Shown one piece after another: positions 52,101 through 61,100 of a stretch of DNA of 64,000 nt (positions are counted from its first letter, which is position 1; each line of letters opens with the position of its first letter). The DNA comes from Saxidomus purpurata. Taxonomy: Eukaryota; Mollusca; Bivalvia; Venerida; Veneridae. The position numbers and the translations under genes were made by a program. Where the stretch lies: positions 28,960,993-29,024,992 of the forward strand of contig JAFMSR010000019.1 of the NCBI GenBank assembly GCA_022818135.1, read 5' to 3'. The notes under the pieces were generated by a model, which was not told the DNA's origin, ran no database searches, and was given only the letters and a program-made list of their open reading frames with translations.

Positions 52101-55100
52101 ATCCACTCAAGACAAACAAATATCATTGTATAATATGCATATGCAAACACTTTCTTAAATATACACTTTGTCACATTTCCAAACTAGCAAATGTTATTAC
52201 GTTGTTATTTTTGTATTTATTCTTTCAGATATTGGCATATCAACAGATACACCAGGTAGGCTTCATGTATTGACATGGGATTGAGATTGTTGGTGTTGTT
52301 TTTGTTGTTGTTGTTGTTGTTAAACGTCTGTCCGTTTCAACATTCCAGTCGTTTGTTACAGGCGGACAGTTAATCTTATCATCCGTAAGGAACTGTTATG
52401 GCTATTGAAGAAAAGAGATATGGTCGATGGCATGCTTGAATCCATGGTCCTCAATCTATGACAGGTTGTAGTGATTTCAAGTCGGAGATTCTTCCATTCG
52501 ACCAACAGAGGGAACATATAGCGAACTCTTTGGGACCATTTATATTTTTCCTTATATAACAGAGTACAGTGGCGCTCACGTTTTTGTTCCGTTTACCTCA
52601 TGGTTGTTAGGTAAACGCCCGGTAAACGCGGACAATTTCACACGTTTTACCGCGAAAAAACGGCTCATTTCCAAATATGGAAAGAATAGCCGGTAAAAAA
52701 ACGTATGTTATATCAGTACAATATTTTCATACAAAATAGTATAGGGAAAACATTCGGGCCCAGAAAATGTTTGCCTTATGTCGTTTTATCTGGAGTTGTT
52801 AAGTTTACTGAATTGCTTGCTCCCAAATAAAAGTTCAAATCATTCTCTTATCAGTGATATCTTCTTTCCTGCATATCTAGATGCAGAACATCTCCTTATC
52901 TGGGTTTTCTTTTAACTTATAGCTGGTGAAATAAGATTTGACTTGAGGGTGACAATAGACATAAGCCTACAAGAGGGAACGAATATCAACGCTTCGAGTA
53001 TATTCGAAAGTTTGAGAAGAAAATGCGAAGCAAGTGTTAGTAAAAAGTATTATATTAATTTATAATTATTGTTGTAAAATGAAATTAGGAATTGTCGTTT
53101 CGTTAAATGTTGGCTTAAACAGTACATGTACTGTCAATGTTTAAAAAACGTGTAAATTAATAAAAATGCCTACGACGTGAATTCAGATTTTTAATTAGTT
53201 CATTAATTGCCAGTCAATATTACAATGTATCGTGCAGCAGTTTGATAATTAACGTCTACTTTTAATTGGTATCCAGTCTAATAAGTTACTTTCTCAATAC
53301 AGGAGCCATGTCAGAACGTATTTGTTATTAACATATTTACTATTTTTTTCAGCTCCTTGGATTTTTAAGACGATTTACAGCTGCGTCATTGCATATAATT
53401 GTCTCAGACATAAGGTAAGTTGACAAATTACTCGGACGCCAAGGACACCCTGAAAAATTATAAGATGAAATGCTTCTTATTAGTCTTTTCAGAGCTTGAT
53501 GTTAATATGATGTATTATTTCTATTAACCTTAACGGTTCCAACTGAGGGAATTTAGATTCGTTCCCCGTCTGTTTGGACATCCGTATATCCCTACGCCTT
53601 AATGAACCTGTTATACGTCAAAAAGTCCTCATGGAAATTCGCATGTAGATAAAGATCGATATTTATAGTGCACCATGTTTCTGGCGGTAAAAATGTAAAA
53701 TTACACCTAGTAAATAACTGAATAGAAATAGTGATACCAGTAGGTATTTTAAATTGATTGTGTAGATCTATATAAGCAAGGACATTAGTTTACTAGTATG
53801 AATATAATGTGACTACTTTTGCTAGAAGATTTGCAGTTTATTTTCTATCTAGTAGTAATAATTCAGTCAATAATTCATCTTTGAGGTATTTGAGTGAAGT
53901 GTATTATACTAGACTAGTATTTTGTTAAGGTGGTTTATTGAAATGTTACTGCGAATTATTCACTCTGCGAAACTATAAAACTCGTCTTCCCAGATTAAAG
54001 TCCATCAAGTGTAATGAATGCTGGAAACCATAATACGATGACGTTGTTAAAATGGCGTAATGTGTGCTAGGATTTCGGGAGACCTTTCTCTTGAGTTTGG
54101 ACATTTTAGTTAAACTAACTCAACAAAAGTAGTGTTTTATGTATCTTAATTTTTAGGATTGATAGCCAAGTATTGGTAGATTATACCATTGTGCAGAAAA
54201 CTAAAGTTGCAACATTTGCTTCAAAGTTGACACAAGCAGTTTTAGAACTTCAACATGGTTCCTTCTTTAATTTTGACGGACGCAACGTCAGTGCTTTTTC
54301 AGGTGAGAGTATGAACATTACAAAAAGCATTGTAAAAATTACTCATACGGGTTACATGAATTAGGATATAGTTCTTTCAAATTTTTGATGAGGGAACGTC
54401 AGTGCTTCATAAGTAAGAGTATAGACAGTACAATGTACATGTTCATACGGGTTGTGATAAAGCCTTTCACCTTTACATTATGTTCTCTATTGTGTGAAAT
54501 TTTTGAGAAATGAAATGTACATTAAGAAGCACTCCCTAAAACAGGTGTCAATCTTTATAACTTCAAACGCGAAATTCATAGAATATTTGAAGATATTGTT
54601 ACTTAACCTGAAAGTTAAAGCTGTACATAATTTTCATCATAGGTAAAATCAACCTTTCGAAATATGTTTGAATACCGTTAAACATTAAATTTTAATAATC
54701 TATCTACAGTTGTTGTTGAATGAACAATTAAACGGTGGATAGCGATTTCTTAAAAAAGGTCTGTATGTTGAATTTTTGTGCGAAAAGAGGCAATGTTTTT
54801 GTATATTTTGTTCTTAAAATGGGTAATTATTATTATTTGACATTCATTGAATACATTACATGTATTTATGTTGGAGAATATAATATGCTAGATTTAGGGA
54901 CAGTCCGATTAAAAGCAGGTATGGTAGAAGAGTACCAATTTAGATCTAATTTAATATGAAACAAAGTAAGTGTTATGGCTATTGTAGAAAATGTTGCCAC
55001 TTGCAAAAGAATATTATTGTTAACATGTAATATGTTTTGTCTTCTACCTTCCAAGACAATCAAATGTTTGCTATTAATTATTTGACTTTTATGGAATACA

Positions 55101-58100
55101 GATTCGTACAAGGGTTTAGAACCGTGCCAGGTGTATAAAGAAACGATTGGTATATGTGATGATGGGTACACTTGTGAATTTGAGAATGATATACCTGACT
55201 GCAAAAAGTAAGATATGTGCATATGTACATTTTTGTTTAATGTCTTTAGACGTATATCGTATAAACATGATTTACCGGTATAAGTAATCTTGCTTTTTTG
55301 TCACAATAATAACTATAGGCTCGTACGTACAAACAATCATATATACATTTGTATCTATTCATATTTTATAAATGAATCTTTAGACATATATCGAATTACA
55401 TAATGTTCAAGCATCAATAATCTGGCTTTTAGTCGATCAAGGATCTGTATGGGGCAAATTAACAATCAGAATTCAATATTTATTCAAAGGTCTATAGCTG
55501 AAACAAATATCTTTTTCACCTCCCTCCTTGGTTTATCGGTTAAGATGGCTGTTTTGAAATCACCCAAGCCCTAATTTGACGGACACTCATGTGTTCTATC
55601 GACCTGATTCTTAACATCAGACGGATGTTTACTAAGGGCGATATTTGTGAGTACTAGTCCTTCCCATGAAGAATAATAAGGTAAAGGGTGTGAGCCTGTA
55701 TATTACTGCAAAACTGTTTTAAATCCATTAATATAAAGAATTTTAAAAATCACGTTATATAACAATATAGTAAGGAACATGCTTAAGAGTAACGTCATTT
55801 TAGTGTGACATAATCTTCATTTATGTAAATATTTTATTTCTATTTCAGACGAGAGGGGACGATAAGTGAAGGTTAGCTGGTTATAGTAGTAGTTATATTT
55901 TCAGTAAACTCCGCATATGGGGAACTTCGAGTTTGTTTCTTATATCCAGAGTATGTTGTATCTAATGTGTTTTGTCTTTTAAAAGAGAGAAAATTGTTAT
56001 ATAAACCAAAAAAAGGGGAACCGATTGCTGAAACATGACGTCATATTGCGCCGCTGAGTAAATGAGCGTTCGCGTTGAAAATAAAGCTTTGCATTTATTC
56101 ACCTTTTGTAATATTGGTCATGTTAGAATCGAAATAACACCCTTTTCAGCGTTGTTATCGTCTAATAAACAAAACGTCGTACTGATACGGGGGGGGGGGG
56201 GGGGGCAATTTAAACCACTCCAGGGGCCGGGGGCTGGGGTTTTTTTTTGGGTTTTATTACTCCAAATCATTGTTTATTAAACGACTAACACCGCTGGAAC
56301 GGATGTTATTTCATAAATCAAATATAAAGAGGGTGGAAACGGGCCCTGATTATATGTTCCATGTATCCGAAGTTTCGCTATATCCGGATTCATTATACAC
56401 ATGTACAATGTATACGGAGTTGACTGTAATTATAAGTTTATAAATATTTCTTTCAGTTACGTGTGCTTTCACTGATAAACAAAGTACGGTTTCTTCCTTA
56501 TTTATTCAATATCCTTAAGTGTCTAAATATTTCCGGGAAATGTAATGCCATTCAAAAACTGTGCTGAATATTAATAATATAGACATATACTTATATGTAA
56601 ATACCATACAGGAATATATTTTCGAAAACCACTTTATTATATTCTAGTTAACTGGGCTATGGTTATTGGACTGTGCGCAGCTGGTCTGTTCTTGATAATT
56701 GCAACTGTTATATTGCTTGTTGCTGTATGGCATCTAAAAATTAAACGACATCGTAAAAAGCAAAGCAGAAGAAATATGTAAGTAGTTGTGCTTCTTTTAA
56801 CCTATATATACCTAGATAGTTACAATGGTATCTTCTTATTATCGATACGGACACAGGGTACATATGGTTAAAGAAAACAAATGCAAGCACAAAACATAAA
56901 TTCCGTTATTTGTAACTGTATACTTCTATGTTGCAGCTGAGGGTTACTCCGTCGAACTGATATAATAACATGATTCTAGTTTTAAGATCCTTGACTTTGA
57001 ACGTATTTTGCATCTTGTTTCATTTGTAGATTTGTTCCATCCAGCAAGACGATTATTTTTTTTCTTGACCCGTGTAAGTGCATGTACCATATGATAATAA
57101 ACTAAGGATACTTAGCTGAACTATCTCTTTTATGTACAGGGTATTGTAGGGTTAACTGTTTTGATATTGACTTGTTATATGTTTTTTAATGGAAGCAAAT
57201 ATTCTTAACGGCGACGGCGTAAGAAGGAGCTGTTAAAGCTGTTTGCGACCATTAAAACCGTGTATCCGGTCGCAAATGTCAAACTCACTAAATTATGAAG
57301 GAGCTGTTAAAGCTGTTTGCGACCATTAAAACCGTGTATCCGGTCGCAAATGTCAAAATCACTAAATTATTAACCCTATTCTAACGCACAATATGTTTAA
57401 ATGCGATCATTGAAACGCCATTCAATTTTTTCTGACTATAGATACCTTATTTAATAGTCGCATATTTCAGTGACGCTGCAAATCAGAAATGCCGTTACAT
57501 CGGTAGTGCGTAAAAAAGGTCTTTAGTACAGCAAATAAGAAAAAATATCACAAAGAAGCCTCAGCGAGCCGCAGCAACATATTTTTTTTTTTTTCCTGGA
57601 AATGGCTATATACTAGTAACCGGCTTACATTTTTCCCTTTATACACACAAGTTGGATTACAATGTGCACATATTTAGGGCTTTCCTTTAGTGTGTCATAA
57701 TCCCTCTGAAAGGAAATATCGGTGAAACGTTATTTTCATATGTAGCAGATATTGGGTCAAAATGAAAAACGTTCTCACTTTTTTTAATGAAATGGGATAA
57801 TTTTATTGGATCCGAAAGTAGGAAGAACTATAAGTACAGTGTATTTGTATTTTAGGTCGTATGCTTTACCTATTACCAAGAAATATGACCAAGCATCTTT
57901 GGACTTCGATAAGATAGGACGTTCGCAAAGAGGTACTGTATAGAAAATATGTCATTGTTAGCGAGAGATGTTATGTACATATCCTTTCCATTTTTAGTAC
58001 AGTTTATAATTCAACATTTTAAAAGCAAAACGTTGTGGAGCAAAACATTAACTGTCTTTTTGCTTTAAGTTTTAGGGAAAAAGCTTTTAATTATTAAATT

Positions 58101-61100
58101 AACAATTCTTTACACACCCACTTACAGTTATACAATCAATCATTCGGAAATACACATGTTGGTCTCTAATCATACAAGTGACTTGTTTAAATCCTTATAG
58201 AACGGACGATTATTTTTTAGATATTAATAATTTAATAAAGTTCTGAATAAGCTACGTTTTGCTTTCATTTTATAAGCTATGCAAGAAATTGAAAATGACA
58301 TGAGTACTCTTTTATATCAGTTGTTGCTGGCTTATTTGTCTTTTGAGAGTTTAAGAATTATAAGGTCAAATATTTGCTTGTTCAAAAGACCATTAATTTT
58401 AAAAGTGCAAAGTACCGTAAACTACGGTTTAAATAGTATACTCAGAAATGGAAGTCCTCCATAATTCGGAAGATTTCAAAACCAAAAGGGTTACTTTTAT
58501 GAATCAAAATAGAAAAACAAGTTCATTCATTTCTGGGGCAAACCAAGATTGCATCGCTATCTTGTTAACTTTTCGAGAATACCGGTCAGGAGGTAGGGGT
58601 CGAAATCAAAAATCTCAAAACTCCGAAAGGTGTTATTGAATTTAGAGATGGATTTCAATAAGAAATGTGGCACATAGTAAATCACGTTAATACCGAGTAT
58701 GCCACCATTTGCATGATATGCATATCTACGCGCATCGACGTAACGTAACGCAATACCAGTGCGTTGGATATTCCTTCATTACGTTGTTAGCCCGGAAAAG
58801 GAACGCAACAATTCAATCATGGTCGAACGTGCTTGCCCAGCTGATTCCATATTTGCTCAATGGGTTGAATCCGGGAAACCGCGGGCCATGGCATGACGTT
58901 GACATTGTTTTGCTGCAAGAATTGAGTGGTGACCCTGGCTACATGAGGGCGGGCATTGTCCTGCATCAATGTTACACCAGGACCTGCTACGAATAAATGA
59001 TAAGGATATATTTAGCACGTCTGCAACATAACGGTGATTAATGTTGGCCGTACAACAACCAAATCTGTCCTCCGGTTTCCCAGGTCCCTCCCCAGACATT
59101 GCGCTCCATCCCCAAACTTGTTCTTCTACAAGCAACAAGGCGAAGTCATTTTTCCTGTTACCTAATTTTTCGTCAGCATACTAAATTTAACCGAGATTCA
59201 TCGGTTTACAAAACTCGGTCCAGTAGTTCTAGTTTGAGTCGCCATAACACCTGGCAGCACGGTGACGTTGGGTCATTATCCGACCAGTTAAAGGCGGGAA
59301 CCCTGATTGGTTGGGCTTTATGACTCAACCGGTTGCGAATCTGCTGAGACACCGTATTGCCAAACAGTATGTGGTTGCCAATTGACTGAGGTAATTGCTC
59401 AACGTAATAAGTTCGGCTCTAGCCGTTTCACGAGGCATACCAGGTTGCCGGTCGTGAACAGACCAGCGGTACCGGGCTGCAAGACGAGTCAATCGTCTTC
59501 CGACAGCACCCGAACCACGCCGACTACCCTGGCACATCCACCCGCAAGCATCCCAATTGCCATTTCGCTCGTTTTCGGAAAGTCGTGGCATATCGAAAAC
59601 AGTGAAAAATTAAAGAAAAAATTTAATTTTCAGAATAGCCTATCGCATGAATGGTACGATGAACTGAATCAACATATGGATGACATGTAGCGGCACGTGC
59701 AAAACGTGCAAATGACCGTTCCGGTTACTGGCCGATATGTAAAAAAACAAAATTAATATCAAACAGGTGTCAATCGGACCAAAAAAAAAAACCACCAAAA
59801 AAAACAAACACAAACCCAAAAAAAACAACACACACACACAATAACACCCAACACAAAAAACAAAAACAAACACAACAATCATGTATACAACAAACTAAAC
59901 TACCAACACACATACATTCAAGAAAAACAGGACAACGATTAATTTTCGGAACACAGTACTACATTTATACTATGCAAAAACACCACTGGGGAGCTTAAAC
60001 CGGTTTATGGTGCGCACCCAACCTCACTCTTACCAACCGTGCGTATCGGCTAAACTGTACACGATCGTATTCTGAACATCGCCAGGGTTTAAAATACATG
60101 TACATTGACCATGTAGCAACTAAAACAAAGGTTCACCGGCTGAATAAAACAGGGACGTTTCTAGTTTTGCTAGTATATATTAAATGTGATTTGTCATTTA
60201 AACATCATGGAAACGACAATGTGCTGGTCAATAACTACGGTCGAAATAAAGCAAACATAGACATCCACGAATGCATAAAATCATTGTTAATGTATATTAC
60301 AAATTGTATTCTAACGCTATAGTATTTCCACTGAGTTATACCTCGTTCGATTATAAGTTTATTCTGACAAGTGTAACATGTGACCTTTTGGAATGATGTG
60401 CGGACCAAATCCCTATTTCGTTGACCCAACATGGTCAGAATTGTTCCTCATTTTCAGCCAATATGTGCTAGCTGTTTCTTTAACAATGTTCACACACGCT
60501 ACGTATTATATATAAATATACTACGAATATTATATACTATACGATATTATATACGTCCGATTTTAAAGACAGTTAAAATCTCCTTCATAAGTGACCGCCC
60601 AGACCGCAGGTGGTCTACTCTTTTAATCGTTTTATTGCCCCTTATCAGTTCTTATCCTGTCTGATAAGCTCCAGCAGTGTGTCAGTAGATTTGACATGTA
60701 GTACAATAGCAGGACCATAATTCTATTGATTTGTACAGCTAATTGATTTATAACTTATTTCATGTTGTTTACATAAACAGTTTTTTGCAATTGTGACATT
60801 TAACTTTTATTCTTTATTTATAAAGAATCCTCCTGACTGTGTTTTTGGTTTGTAAATCAAAAATGCAACCGAATGCTTCTAACTGTAAAAGAAGCCAATT
60901 CTACATGTCTTTTATGTATCATCTCATCCTAGTGATAACTAGTTTGCTGTAAGAGTCATTACCCTAGTATTTAAAACATTACTCAATCTAACTTTTGAAT
61001 CACAGTTATTCTGCAGTAATTTAAAAGTATAAAAAATTCGTTTGTGTTTCTGTCATAAAAGAAAGTTAATTGATAATGATCTAAAACGTTTGATATAATT

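Larger units (their letters stand above)
58441..60170. mobile_element. Composite insertion in gene B intron 38
   Basis: Compared with gene A intron 23, about 1.73 kb is extra. It is flanked by TAGTATA on both sides (58434-58440 and 60171-60177), as expected for a target duplication. It contains a Tc1/mariner pseudogene and a CA-type element, so it may be nested and not a single element. Confidence 0.5.
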
